Origin: Prunus persica
Lineage: Eukaryota > Streptophyta > Magnoliopsida > Rosales > Rosaceae
Direction: 5' to 3'
Length of the DNA stretch: 64,000 bases
Assembly: GCF_000346465.2 (NCBI RefSeq)
Contig: NC_034014.1
Span: 19,810,367-19,874,366 of the forward strand
Positions within the stretch are counted from its first letter, which is position 1; each line of letters starts with the position of its first letter. A program made the position numbers and the translations under genes. Positions 36,586 through 48,860 of the stretch are shown here, in pieces. The notes beneath the pieces are model-generated. The model was not told where the DNA came from, did not search any database, and saw only the letters and a program-made list of their open reading frames with translations.

Positions 36586-38970
36586 TTTGGATTGATTTGA
36601 CGATTGTATCCCTGGATTTACAAATTTTTTTGATAGAGAGACTATTTAAGAGCACCCATATTAACGATAGGGACCATGAGTAATACAAAAAAAATTTAAG
36701 GATGCAATCTAATAGTTTCGCAAACGTCAGGGATGTTTTGTGATAAAAAGCCTTAATAAAAAGTGCCCAACATAAATTTTTAATCCAAAACCCTGTCCGC
36801 CGGCTTCTAAAAGTGAGTGCACTTAATTAAGATCATTCATATGCCCACTTAAACATTTCAGATGGTGAAAACGGTCTGAAAAGACCCAAGACACGATAAA
36901 CGATAGATTCTTAAAATGGTCAATCGAGGACCCCATGGGGTCCACGACCTCCAATTATCAATCCGAGAGTTCCTATAGGTTCTATGCATTTTAATAACTA
37001 TGTCCTGCAAGTTTAGTCCGAATTGGACAATCGGATTGATCACGATCCCATGATCGGATGGTTACGGTTTATCTAGCCCTAGGGTTCGTGATTTGGAGTA
37101 TCCAGGACTCCGATTTACGATCCGTCGAATCATATATGATCCCAGAAATACGAGGTCCAACATACGTGAATTTGAGTTCGATCCAATGGTCCGAACATAT
37201 TGAACCCGGATAACACACAATAGGCGAAATTCGTTCGAGGTTCAAATGATTTCCGAATTGAAATCCGAGCGCACCTACACGCTCGTGGCAACCTAGGGAT
37301 CATTTTAGGACCAAATGTGGCCTCAACACCTTGCCCACGCGCCACCACATGCGCCGGCACCATGTGGGTGTGTAGAGTAATTTTCGGCGACAGAAAAACT
37401 TCACACCACTACTCACCCTTCCCACCCTAGTTATTACTCGAGGTAGGGATCATTTTATTCAACTGTGAGGAGGTCCAATTTGGACTGCAACCGGCCTGAA
37501 TTTCAGTTTGAAATCGGGCAAAAACCTAGATTCAAAATTGAATTCCAAAAAGCTACAATCATTCAAAATCCTACCCAACAAGCAGCTAGAGCGTGGAAAA
37601 AGAGGAAGAAACCTCACCTGATTCGTCGAAAATGGAAGGCGGTCGGAGCAGTGCCACGGTGGAGAAAAATTCGGTATGAACCAATTGAGATTGCCGGCAG
37701 AATTCGAGTTTTACGGCCGGGAAAACGGGTGGATCGTGATCGTGGTGTTAGGATGTAGCGAACGGGACCGGTGCCGGCCCTTGCCGTGGCCGGAGCTGAG
37801 AGAATTGAAGAGAGAGGGAATCAGGTTCGGGGAGAGAGAGGGAAGGTGTCGAGTGCGCTAGGAGAGAGAAGGAGGATCTGGTTTTCTAAAACCAACTTTG
37901 AATTATTTACAAGTTTGCCACTGAACTAATTTTGATCGCCATTTCTTCGTTACAACTCCAATTCGAGTCCACTATGTGTCTGCGGACTCGTCTCAGCGTG
38001 ATCTTTGCAATTGTACAATTGAAATTTTCCATATTCCTTCCTAGTCAAAAGTCAACTTTAAACCTAATAAAATATTCTATGGGCAAAATAGTCTTTTCTT
38101 AGAATAAATTAAAAAGTAAAAATTAATTTAGGATTAGGTTGTTACAGTACAGATTGTTGTTACAAGCTTAGACCATATTGGAATATCTTCTAAAAAATTC
38201 CTTGACCATTAATTCTTAAATTCTCTCATTCATGATAAATAAACATACCTAATATTTTTATTGGGGCCAAATTGGTTGCAAAAAACACAATTAATGTTTC
38301 TCTTGATTCTCCATCTCCTTTTCCCACAAGGCATGAAACTTTTTCTAAACACGGACTTACCAAACATGAGAACGAAAATAATTTCCCAATCCCAAGTCAT
38401 TTTCCCGCCAATCAAACGCATCCCTAATGTAAATAATTTTGTTTTTTTTGAAAGACATAAAACTAATACCGACAACCATGCCCACAACATAGGGAAGTGT
38501 GTCCATTACAAGAAGCACTAGCTCGTGGTAGATGCACTTCCTTCTTCATTACCTCCTTTTTTTTGTAGGGTTGATGCAGGGCATATAGGGAAATAAAAAC
38601 CAAATAAGAAACAATAATAGAAGAGCAATTATTATGAAATTGATACTTATAATTAATAAGGCCTTTTCGACCCAAAAAAAGAAAAAGGAAAAATAGTAAC
38701 AGTAAGGCCAATATGCTATATACTTAATGGTAGTAGTAGGTGATCAATGAATGAAATAATAATATAATAAGGGTAACATCTCCCAGCATCGGTTGGTGAG
38801 ATAACAGCTTCACTTACCCCACTAAAATGACCATATGGCCCCTCTCAGCCTTACCCCACCTAAGCTTCCCTTCCAAATTAGCATGTGATCCACTGATATT
38901 TACCAAACTACCCCTTTCTCCCTCATTTCTATCTACCCACCTGATTTTTGAAGTCTACCCTCAAAAACCT

Positions 38971-38978
38971 TATATAAA
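38971..38978 (+). promoter_or_regulatory. TATA box of the DAHP synthase gene
   Basis: TATATAAA lies 144 bp before the ATG at 39122. A C/T-rich stretch (39000-39110, with CTCTCTCTCGCTCTC) follows and is the probable 5' UTR. Confidence 0.65.
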
Positions 38979-39121
38979 CCCCTCCAAACCAACCCCCTCT
39001 TTCTCAGAGCCTCCTTACCAACTCCTCCTCGCTCTCTCTCGCTCTCCTGTCTCTTGTTTTCTCTCTCAAGAATTTCACTTTCAGCTTTCACCAAAAAGGA
39101 GAGTAAGAGAGAGAGACAACA

Positions 39122-41562
39122 ATGGCTCTGACAAACCCAGCAACCCTGTCTTCAAAATCACTCTGCAATACTCACTCTCTCTCCCCTCCTACCCCCCAAT
39201 CTCACCAACCCATTTTCTCTCCATTCCTCACCAAGAGAAAGACCCTCCACCCAATCTGCGCCGCCGCCGCCGCCGACTCCGGCAAGGCCCCTGTCGTGGC
39301 CGAAAAGCCTCCCAAGGCCTCGACTGAGGTGAAGCCAGTTTCCGGCAAATGGAGCTTGGAGAGCTGGAAAACCAAGAAGGCCTTGCAGCTCCCGGAGTAC
39401 CCAGATCAGAATGCGCTCGAGACTGTGCTCCAGACCATCGAGTCTTTTCCTCCGATTGTGTTTGCTGGAGAGGCCAGGCACTTGGAGGAGAAGCTGGCTG
39501 AGGCTGCCTTGGGCAATGCTTTTCTTTTGCAAGGTGGAGATTGTGCTGAGAGTTTCAAGGAGTTCAGTGCCAACAACATCAGGGACACCTTCAGAGTTAT
39601 GCTTCAGATGGGTGTTGTTCTCATGTTTGGAGGCCAAATGCCTGTTATCAAGGTACAGCTTTTGATAATTTCATGTGGGTTATTGACAGATTGTTGTTTT
39701 CTTGTTGAGTTTTTTGTTTCTGAGTTGATTGATTTTGAATGGTTTATGGAATGAGAATTGAGAATTGTGGGGTTGGTTGATTTAGGTGGGAAGAATGGCG
39801 GGTCAATTTGCAAAGCCGAGATCGGAGGCATATGAGGTGAAGGATGGAGTGAAGTTGCCAAGTTACAAAGGGGACAATATAAATGGTGATGCTTTTGATG
39901 AGAAATCTAGAAATCCAGATCCTCAGAGGTTGATAAGGGCTTATTGCCAATCTGCGGCTACTTTGAATCTTCTTAGGTCCTTTGCCACCGGAGGGTATGC
40001 GGCTATGCAGAGGGTTACACAATGGAATCTTGATTTTGCTCAGAACAGCGAGCAGGGAGATAGGTATGCACTCAAGCCGTCCGTAGTGATATTTGTTTAG
40101 AGGATTGAAATGAATACCAAAAAATGTCTGTTAGCAGATTTCTCTTTTACAAAAGTAAAGAAAACATTAGAAAAAACTGTGGACTCATAGGAGCTCCGCA
40201 GATAAATCAAACTTAAATATCTGAATTAGTGAACCTGTATGTATTATCCTAAGGCGCAATTGAGTTTCAATTTGTTTGTCTTTTCTGTTGGTATGGTTTA
40301 ACAGGTACCAGGAACTGGCTAGCCGGGTCGATGAGGCCTTAGGGTTCATGACTGCTGCTGGGCTTACAATTGAACACCCCATCATGACAACAACTGATTT
40401 CTGGACATCCCATGAGTGTTTGCATCTGCCCTATGAGCAATCACTCACAAGGAAGGATTCTACTTCTGGTTTGTACTATGATTGCTCTGCTCACATGCTT
40501 TGGGTTGGGGAGCGTACCAGGCAACTGGATGGTGCCCATGTAGAGTTCCTAAGAGGACTTGCCAATCCCCTTGGCATCAAGGTAGGCTTTCAAATACTAA
40601 TCCTAGTTGAGTGACTAAAATGTCATAATTGACGTTTTTTCTTTGTACCTTTTGTCTATTGCAACTACATTGACTTAAGATGACTTGTGATGCAGGTGAG
40701 CAACAAAATGGACCCAAAAGAGCTTGTTAACATCATCGAAATCCTGAACCCTAGTAACAAGCCAGGAAGGATCACAATCATTGCAAGAATGGGTGCTGAG
40801 AACATGAGAGTCAAGCTTCCTCATTTGATTAGGGCCGTCCGCCAAGCAGGGCAAATTGTGACCTGGGTCTGTGATCCAATGCACGGAAACACCATAAAGG
40901 CACCTTGTGGACTTAAAACACGTCCATTTGATTCAATTCTGGTATAAATTCGCTACCTATTTCTTTTCTTTTTCAACATATAGTCAGTATCATTTTCCCC
41001 TTGTTGATTGCTGTTGGGTGAACAATCCAAGTCATGTGGAGTAATGTGTAAGAAATGTCCTGTAGAGTGAAAAGTGCTCATAATCCTCTGGTGGCTAATT
41101 CATCTTTGCTAGTTTGTGGTTAATTTAGGAGAGGCAATCAACATGTGGTTTTCTACTCGACTTAAATGTTATTATGTGGAAGGATGGGGATGGGTTGCAT
41201 TATCCTAGTACATTAACAATTTGTGAGCTATTTATTTGTTACCAACATCATTAACTAATTATCATGTAATCACGGTTGTTATTTTGTATTTGTTTTAGGC
41301 TGAGGTGCGAGCATTCTTTGATGTGCACGAACAAGAAGGTAGCCATCCTGGAGGAATTCATTTGGAGATGACTGGCCAGAATGTGACAGAGTGCATTGGA
41401 GGGTCTCGAACAGTGACTTTCGATGATCTGAGCTCACGTTACCACACACACTGCGACCCGAGGCTTAATGCTTCTCAGGCTCTTGAGCTATCCTTTATCA
41501 TCGCAGAACGACTTAGGAAGAGAAGGATTGGAACTCAACGGTCACTCTCTTTAGGCCTCTAA
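39122..41562 (+). CDS. DHS: 3-deoxy-D-arabino-heptulosonate 7-phosphate synthase, class II, plastid
   Basis: It joins phosphoenolpyruvate and erythrose 4-phosphate to DAHP, the first step of the shikimate pathway to aromatic amino acids. Five exons in phase: 39122-39652, 39786-40063, 40305-40581, 40696-40941 and 41299-41562, giving 531 residues, normal for plant enzymes. Residues 1-70 form a Ser/Pro/Ala-rich plastid transit peptide. The core starts at about residue 75 ([19 protein letters not shown]). The metal ligands of the family can be placed: Cys141 ([10 protein letters not shown]), His425 ([10 protein letters not shown]), Glu467 ([15 protein letters not shown]) and Asp497 (HCDPRLN). [14 protein letters not shown], the substrate-binding segment, opens exon 2. 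No lesion is visible. Which paralogue (DHS1, 2 or 3) it is cannot be told here. Confidence 0.97.
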
Positions 41563-41882
41563 ACAACTTCGAAAGTCCTGCATCATTTCAAATGATTGTT
41601 TGTACTTGGTAGAAAATAAAGTTCGTATGGGTTATCCAGCAAACTGCATATTGCAGCCATCACATTGCTCCACCTGCAGGCTTGTGATAGTGTCAAACAA
41701 TCAAGAGCAACTACAAAATTCCTGAGAAAGAGAATCTAGTAAGGCCTCAGATTGCAGGCTGCAAAAGCAAGATGCTGGAGATAAAAGCTTGTAAAATTTT
41801 TATAATTTAATTTGTATTTGGATTTGAGTTTGTTTTATTTATGGATGTAGTTTGATCAGATATCCCTCGAAATTTTTGTAAG

Positions 41883-41888
41883 AATAAA
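41883..41888 (+). terminator. Poly(A) signal of the DAHP synthase gene
   Basis: AATAAA lies 321 bp after the stop codon, in a T-rich 3' UTR. An earlier AATAAA near 41614 could serve as an alternative. Confidence 0.5.
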
Positions 41889-41889
41889 A

Positions 41890-43047
41890 GCAAAAGCCTT
41901 TGATTATGGTAAATCAAAGTGGACGAAGAGGAATATATGAAGTTTAATCGATTTCAAGATGTTTGCTAGCAGATCCAATGATCCGAGTAATTCTTCCCTA
42001 CAATCAGTTATATATGTTTCTATCTCTCTCATCACGTGACATAATATATGATACGAGAGAGCCGATGGTATGAAAGAACACAATCCACCATTTGGGCAAT
42101 ACCAATTTTTAGGATGACAAACAGAGAATGCCTTAATACAGTCGTTGTATGCAACTGTAATCATACATTCAACCTTTCACATGTCAATCATGTAAATCAT
42201 CAGTGGTGGTTTTGTGAGAGAAATGTTAGTACAAGATTTTCATAGTGAGAGAAGAAAAAGAATTGAGTGATTGCTAAACTAAACTGCAGGAATAATTTAC
42301 TTTCAACTTTGCCTCTAACCCAATTTGCAACCAACTTGGCTTATGCAATTTTTATTTTATTTTATTAAATTTTTTGGTTTAGGTGATTGGTTTTGTTGGT
42401 AGGATTCTATCTAAGATTAGATATTTAATTTAAGGGCTACAAGTTACAACAAAGAAGAAACCAAAACCCTCATATTCATGGCATTCAAAATTGGAAAATA
42501 TGTTGGACCACGTTAGATACATGTTTTAGACATGCAAGAGGGCATGGATGGCTTTACACGGTTTAATGAATATAAGCATGGCGTCAAGTATTTTTTTTGT
42601 TCAGAATCGAAATGAGTTATTCAAGAAGCACAAGCAACAGACAGCTCACACGCTTTGGAAGTGCATGTTTGCTATGCTGCATGCATAACATATGTTATGT
42701 ATGTAATTACTAAATTAAGAAGAAAATTAAAGGTAAACAAGGTCTAGTTTAGTGAAAAAATGTCTTGACTTGCAAACCATAGTTTTCATGTTCGAATTTT
42801 CACGACATCATATATAATTGTGTATGTGTGAGAAATTTCCCTTCCTCGTACTTTACACTATCGCTTATACTAAAAATAAAGAAAATTAAAGAAGAAAGCA
42901 TTATTATATTCGTGTCCTTGACCGTCAATCCCATTATAGGGAGTAGATGGCCACGATAATTGAAGGAGTAGATGAAACCTTATATAGGTCAAATTCAAAC
43001 TTTCTTTTATAAGGTGAGGGTGAACCCATACAATACATAATCACGTG
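41890..43047. other. 3' flank of the DAHP synthase gene; no gene seen
   Basis: AT-rich non-coding sequence. The short frames lack domain features and codon bias. 42340-42400 is T-rich. No element ends recognised. Confidence 0.5.
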
Positions 43048-43510
43048 GCCATCTAATTATTGTAGATAGATGCAACAGCTGAAGCACTTGCAAAACGTGT
43101 AGATATTAAGTACACTGGTTAGGGACCACCATTTATATCTAATACGACGTAGCTGTGTAGCTATGTTTCATCGACTAGCGGTGGCAACTAGGAGAAACAC
43201 TTGCACCTGCTATCTCCAACCAATTACGTTATGACACACACATTGCCCCATGTAATTATTGTAGATACATACAACAGCTGAAGCACTTGCAAAACGTGTA
43301 GATATTAAGTACACTGCGTGTAGATATTAGGTACACTGGTTAGGAGGAACCACCATTTATATGTAATACGTGTAGATATCAAGTACACTGGTTAGGAAAC
43401 AACATTTATATGTAATACGTAGCTATGTTATGTAGCTATGTTGACTAAAGGTGGCAACTAGGAGAAACACTGCATTTGCTATATCCAGCTAATTACGTTA
43501 TGACACACAT
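43048..43510. repeat. Tandem repeat of about 200 bp with inner short repeats
   Basis: CAACAGCTGAAGCACTTGC occurs at 43073 and again at 43272 (offset 199), and the shared sequence runs on to GGTGGCAACTAGGAGAAACA in each copy. In the second copy the phrase CGTGTAGATATTAAGTACAC is repeated three times with small changes. No coding content. Confidence 0.85.
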
Positions 43511-43593
43511 GATAACTTTTTCACGTGACATAACGTTATTGGTCGGGATAGCAAAATAGTATTATCCCCGTGGCAACCAAGTTTTTCTCCAAG

Positions 43594-43887
43594 AGGCTCG
43601 TTTGGTGCTTATGATTGGATTAGATTAGATGAATCACTAAAATTAAGGTATGTTGAAGGAAGAAATGAAGGTAGATGTGAATATTTTTCAATTTGAGGGA
43701 TTAGATGGAATTAACTTATAAGGTGTTGATATCCTACAATTTTGTATGAGATAAGTTTTCTTCATAACTGTGTCTCATTCTACTTTCAACTTGGATAACA
43801 TTTCTTCATTTCTTCCTTCAACATGCCAGCATGCCTTAAATATAATGATTATCCAATTCAGTCTAATCTTAAACACCAAACGAGTCC
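43594..43887. mobile_element. MITE of about 0.3 kb
   Basis: The ends are GGCTCGTTTGGTGCTTATGA and, inverted, GGACTCGTTTGGTGTTTAAG. Inner arms (GATTGGATTAGATTAGAT; GAAGGAAGAAATGAAG) also recur in reverse complement at the right. The GTTTGGT terminus suggests a Harbinger or hAT type, but I cannot fix a target duplication. Confidence 0.7.
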
Positions 43888-43989
43888 CAAGTGTGTAGAT
43901 GTGGTCCCGTAAAATTTGGTTTAGACCTCGAATCGTACGCAAAACCAATGTTAGCCATTTAAAAAAGAAAAAAAAAAATCATACCAGGC

Positions 43990-44240
43990 CTTTAAAGTTC
44001 AAAAATTCACAATGTGGTTTATTTTCCTTTGCGATTGATGCTTCCTTTTCGCCCTTACTAGTTGATTATGATTCCTTGAATGCAATTCAACTTCTTCTCA
44101 AGGAGGAGACCTGTTATGCGGCCGAATGGGTCCTTGTTGAGGAAATTCGACGACTTCTTGTATCTACACCGTCCTATTCAATTCGTTTCGCTCCCCGCAC
44201 AACTAATGGGGTTGCGGATCGTCTTGGTTTACCAACCCAC
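43990..44240 (+). pseudogene. RNase H-like domain scrap of a retroelement or reverse-transcriptase-like gene
   Basis: Within a frame from 43899 to 44411, the part reading DYDSLNAIQLLLKEETCYAA, WVLVEEIRRLLV and IRFAPRTTNGVADRL matches the second half of the RVT_3 RNase H fold. That half is an acidic residue followed by a helix, a second helix, then R..N..AD. The first strand and the rest of the protein are absent, and sequence on either side is unrelated. It is probably a decayed LINE-associated RNase H domain. Confidence 0.6.
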
Positions 44241-44411
44241 CATCTTGGTTTAAAGATTGTCTGCGTAAGGATTATCCTGATATTTTTGACGTTTGACTCT
44301 CTCGTAATCTCTGACATATGTGGTACTTTTTTCTCTGATATTTTGTCCTTATGGGTTTTCTTAAGAGAAGTTTTAACGAGGCCATCTTATAACGATTTGA
44401 TTATCTATTGA

Positions 44412-45385
44412 TATATTATCTTCTTCTAAATACAATGATAAAGTGCTAAATTCATCTCCTCCTTTCACCACATAGTTCTACTCCGACCTACAAATATATA
44501 GTTTGCAATCAATAATAAAAAGCTCAAATTTATCTCCTTTCACATAGTTCAACATGGACTCGCACCACATGTAATATAGGCAGAAGACATGGTTGATATT
44601 TCCCCTTTTTAGGGAATAGTATTAATAAGTATCTACTTACATTATAACATGTGGACAAGTCAAACCACGTAACCGTACTACCATACTACACTATAATTAC
44701 TCGTAATTCGACTCAATTTTTGTTTAAATCCTTCTCATACGTAGCACTTAAGTTGAAGTATAATTCGGTGCAAATTACAGAGACAAACCAGTTTAGCATT
44801 AAAGGGAAAAATCGATATAAAGTAGGTGGTATTGGCTTGAAGGTGCAACGTGACGATAACAAATGAACACCATATACGACCAGGGACCAGTGACCAGTGA
44901 CCAGTGAGAGACCACCAAGCGGAGGCAGAAGTTCGGCCAGAGGGTCTTAAAAGTGACATGCGAGCGTCATATTCAGCATAGTTGGCCTTCAGGCCCTCAA
45001 TCATCCTCCACCATCCATATTTATGGAACAAAAGGCCGACAACTAATGCAAAACAAAATTTTTTACGCATAGCAACATTGTTGAGCATGGTAGGAATTAT
45101 ATCACCCAAACAAAAAGCATAGCAAAAACTGCATTATTTGGCAATAAGAAACTTGTATCATCTAGTTCACACGGCACACATGCCTGCATAACCCTCAACC
45201 ACATCACCCAATGGACGCTATAGTTTCTATTCATACAGTTCGCAGTACTTCAGCAATACCGACACATGTATCGAATTAACAGGCCAAAATTAAATATCAA
45301 CTATTAATACAAGATGACAGGCCCTATATCAGATTACGCACCCATCAACCAGATGTATACCCCAGCCCAAGATGCAAACAATCTT
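44412..45385. other. Intergenic, 3' flank of the poly(A)-binding protein gene
   Basis: No coding sequence supported. GACCAGTGACCAGTGACCAG at 44880-44905 is a short triplicate. 45150-45385 is probably the 3' UTR of the minus-strand gene. Confidence 0.5.
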
Positions 45386-48300
45386 CTAGTAATACGGCAT
45401 GTATCGAGCTGGCCTTCGGAACCTGGGAACTTTCCTGCAGATGTTTAAAGGGAAAATTAAGGACATATCAATCATCTCACTTAGACTAATTCAAAGACTA
45501 ATACAAAGAAAGTAAGAGCAGTGAAACGAACTTTACCCATATCCATAGGGGGAGTAAAAGTAAGGAGGTACATATGGCCTCCTGAAGCGGTAACCCATAT
45601 AAGGATTGAAGCGTCTAGGTCTGTATTGCTTCATACCAGGAACATTGGTCCTTTTAGGCAAAACCTACATGTATTAAGCAATAAATTAACAAACATTATT
45701 GCAAAAATAATGAACAAGAACATCCAGGTCCAGATTTCTGATGAGTTACCTTCAATTGCCGCCCATGCAACTCAGATTCATTTAGAACGAGAGCCTCTTG
45801 AACAGCTTCTGTTTCAAGGAATTCCACATAAGCAAAACCCTTTGGTTGGCCGAATTTATCTGTCAGTATAGTCACTCTATTAACTGTGCCACATGATTGG
45901 AAATGCTGCTGCACTTCTTCAGGTGTGCATGCATAATCAACCTGCAAAATATGATTTATTCAGTTTTTGAAGCCAATGCTGAGTCCAAAAGAGAAGCAAG
46001 TAAAGCTCAAAAGCACTTCTAAATAAGGTGTGCCAAGAAAGCATTTGAAGGTGCTCTTCCAGGTAAAACATTTTTATCCATAGCACATAAAACATTGTGT
46101 CCATTAGACCAAAGAAGGACAAAATATATTGATTTCCTCTTGGTTTGGAGACCCTAAACCTTAAGTGCTATAAACTTAGTGCAGAGCCACACACACAGAC
46201 TACTGCTATGAAATAAAGAATATATTTCTCAAATTAGAATTTTTTTTATACAACCCTTTACCGTAGCAGTATGTTAAGCATGGCTCCCACTAAGCAGTTC
46301 CCCATACTGATCTCTGCCTTTTACATCTTATTTTTTCAAACCCCCACTTGCAGAATTTTTCATATAGATAAACAGAAAATCTTCACAACTAGTATTAGTT
46401 GGCAATGGCACATGATAAGCAATCTACTACTGATGCAACATCACCTTCTCTTCTCTAAATTAGTGCCACTTGGCAATGCATCCATCTTTGCCAATTCAGC
46501 TTGTAACAATAACCGAGTCATACCATGAGCAATCTACTATTTATGCAACATCAAACTTCTCTTCTCTACAGTCATGCCACATGCTATAACAATATTGCTC
46601 TCTTTAAGACTTGGGCTGTTCAGCACTTGCATCTTCCTCGTCTCTCCAATACCATGTTCCAATTTTCCTTTTTGCGGGAATGAATGTTTCAATTTGGTCT
46701 AGTACTCTGCCAACATTCCAATGATTGTTTAGTCCCTTCATGCCTGGGAACTCAAGAAGTTTGGGCTGACTGCATGCTACATTCTTAGCATTATTTTGAT
46801 TAATCTTATTTCCACGAGATTTGTTTTTCAGGAGATGAAAAAATGCATGAATAATTATTATCAGTTCAATACAGAAAGCTGTTAGCCTATAACAGCTTGG
46901 AAAGATTTAACATTCCTCTCCACTAAAATTGTCACATTGGACAATATGCAAGGACACACACGCATACAGATATTTGGATTCACCTTTCCCAAGGTGATGT
47001 TATAAGTATTTCATCAGATAAAAATAAAGCGGATTTGCAGTGATCAGTCCATAATAAGAAGAACTCACAACTGAAAATCTTTAGTGAGATGTGAAAAGAG
47101 CAATTGAAAATCTTGCGAAGGACAAAGAATTCACAAAAACATCATGCGTGGAAGAAAATCATACTCAAGTAATATCAGGTAGTTTTTTTAAATTTAAATT
47201 TGGGTGAACGTAATTGACAAATAAGAGAATCAAGGCCATAGGGAAGCAGAATCATGTACCCCTCGCCACATTTGTACATGTGCACAAATTCCTGAGCCAC
47301 CAACCAACACCATTCCAGGAGCAGCGAAGCTCTGCAACCACAATTGCAAACCCAACTTTCCTTTGCTCTTCAAAATATAAGCTGCTGCCCTCTTGTGTAC
47401 TGAAGATGAAGCTTTTTAATTAACATCCTACCACTTGTCCCAGCCTTCTCTTAGAATATCTTCAGCAAAACACCCCTTCTTTCCTCCTCAATAAATCATA
47501 TCACTTACAACTCACTGTTGTAGTTTCCAAATTTACTTATTCTTTTTTTTCAATTCTTTCTTCTTTTTCTTTTCACGCTTTTTTTTTCACCTTCGCAAAT
47601 ATTTTTTTTTTGTTGGGTGGAGACCTTTGATATTTTTTTCCTCCCATTTTCCAACTTTTGCATTTCTTGTTTCTTTTTCTTTTTCTTTTTTTAAATTACA
47701 ACATGCAAACAACATTTTTCTCCCATTTAATGACATCCTAATTATACATCAGAATACTTTGACCCACCCTCAAACTACATTGTAACATGTCCAGTATACA
47801 CAGAACTTGAGGAACAACAATGACCCTGCGATCATAGTACGACATAAAGTCAAACCATGACTCTGAAGTTGCATATCATCCGCCACATAAGTGTAAAATA
47901 TAAACATAACTTCAGAGAATAACCAAACTACAAGGAGGACCAGGACCCTTTATGTCCTCTTTGATATAATTTCTCTTTTCCTCCAAAGTAAAGTAAAGAA
48001 GAAAAGAAAAACACAACAGAGAAGAACCAAACTGTAAGGAGTAACTAAAATCAAAATATCCTTCATGACAGATGATAGTGATTGTAACAGAAAACAACAA
48101 AGACATAGTATTACCGGATGCTGTGAAATAAACTCTTGCTAATCCAAAAATGGTAAAGCATAGGCAACTTACAAACTAGAAAAAGAACTTATGTAAGACG
48201 AAAAATATCCAACCCCACTTCAAAAGAGAACGGCATGAAAAGTAAAAGCAGGGCAGTATGGCCGTTAGGACAAGACAGGTCTAAGCTTAACACATAATGC

Positions 48301-48812
48301 AAACACTTATGTCAAAAGAAATTTTCTTCTCTTTTTTTTTAGGTGGTGTGGGGGGAGGGATTGGGGCAATAAATAAGGGACATTATTACTCACATTGCCA
48401 ACAAAAACAGATCGTGCATCCACCTCTTCTTTGTTTGCTTGAGAAGCAGCCACAGCTGCAGGATCTGTGTGAAACAAAAAAATCAGACACATAGGTAAGT
48501 GAGGTATAACATTAGAAGAAAAAGTGTAAAACAAAGAAAGGAAATAGTTTCGAAGAGCATGTTACTCAAAAGAAGTCGAAACAAAATTCCTTCCACATAT
48601 GAGAAAGCTCTGTGTAGCTCATACCGCAAATGAAATAATATTTTAAGGTCCTCAGGACAATAAAAGCTCTGTAATTACCGAAATGCAGACAACATCACGC
48701 TATAAAAAGAAACAATTAACAGAGTGCATAATGAGACCCTTGTGCTCTATTTTCTAGATTTCATGATATATAAGGGGTTCAAAAACCAAATTTTAATTTA
48801 CTATTAAAAGGG

Positions 48813-48860
<48 letters not shown>

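Larger units (their letters stand above)
35067..36752. mobile_element. Pack-MULE-like element holding two host gene fragments
   Basis: The ends are GGCTTTTTATCACAAAACGT at the left and the inverted GGCTTTTTATCACAAAACAT at the right. The arms extend about 160-190 bp (the left arm is interrupted by an inner MITE). Perfect 10-bp duplications TTAATAAAAA lie at 35057-35066 and 36753-36762. Between the arms are a cysteine protease fragment on the plus strand and a MAP kinase fragment on the minus strand. Long inverted repeats with 9-11 bp duplications and captured exons define Pack-MULEs. Confidence 0.85.
33122..38146. mobile_element. LTR-type unit without coding capacity, inserted in copia pol
   Basis: It starts TGACATGACCCGACCC and ends TTAGGTTGTTACA (TG...CA), with flanks ATACA (33117-33121) and GTACA (38147-38151), four of five matching. 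It interrupts the copia RNase H reading exactly at this point. I see no gag or pol inside. Nested elements (33552-34110 and 35067-36752) account for about 2.25 kb, leaving about 2.8 kb, which could be a long solo LTR. Reading frames at 37130-37860 are probably by-chance frames in its GC-richer 3' part. Confidence 0.65.
32880..38219 (-). pseudogene. Copia pol remnant (RNase H end), split by an LTR-type insertion
   Basis: At 38219-38152 the minus strand reads WSRNFLEDIPIWSKLVTTIC. At 33116-32880 it continues with HYDSTATQSRAENSVYNGKS, RHIRRRHNT and ENLADPLIKGLSRKQIKF, which is the C-terminal RNase H region of Ty1/copia polyproteins. The two parts belong to one reading and are parted by the 33122-38146 insertion. 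An internal stop and the missing upstream pol mark it as a relic. Confidence 0.85.

Noticed and set aside
37130..37861. Frames in both strands with charged residues
   Set aside because: They lie in the non-coding 3' part of an LTR-type unit and show no domain.
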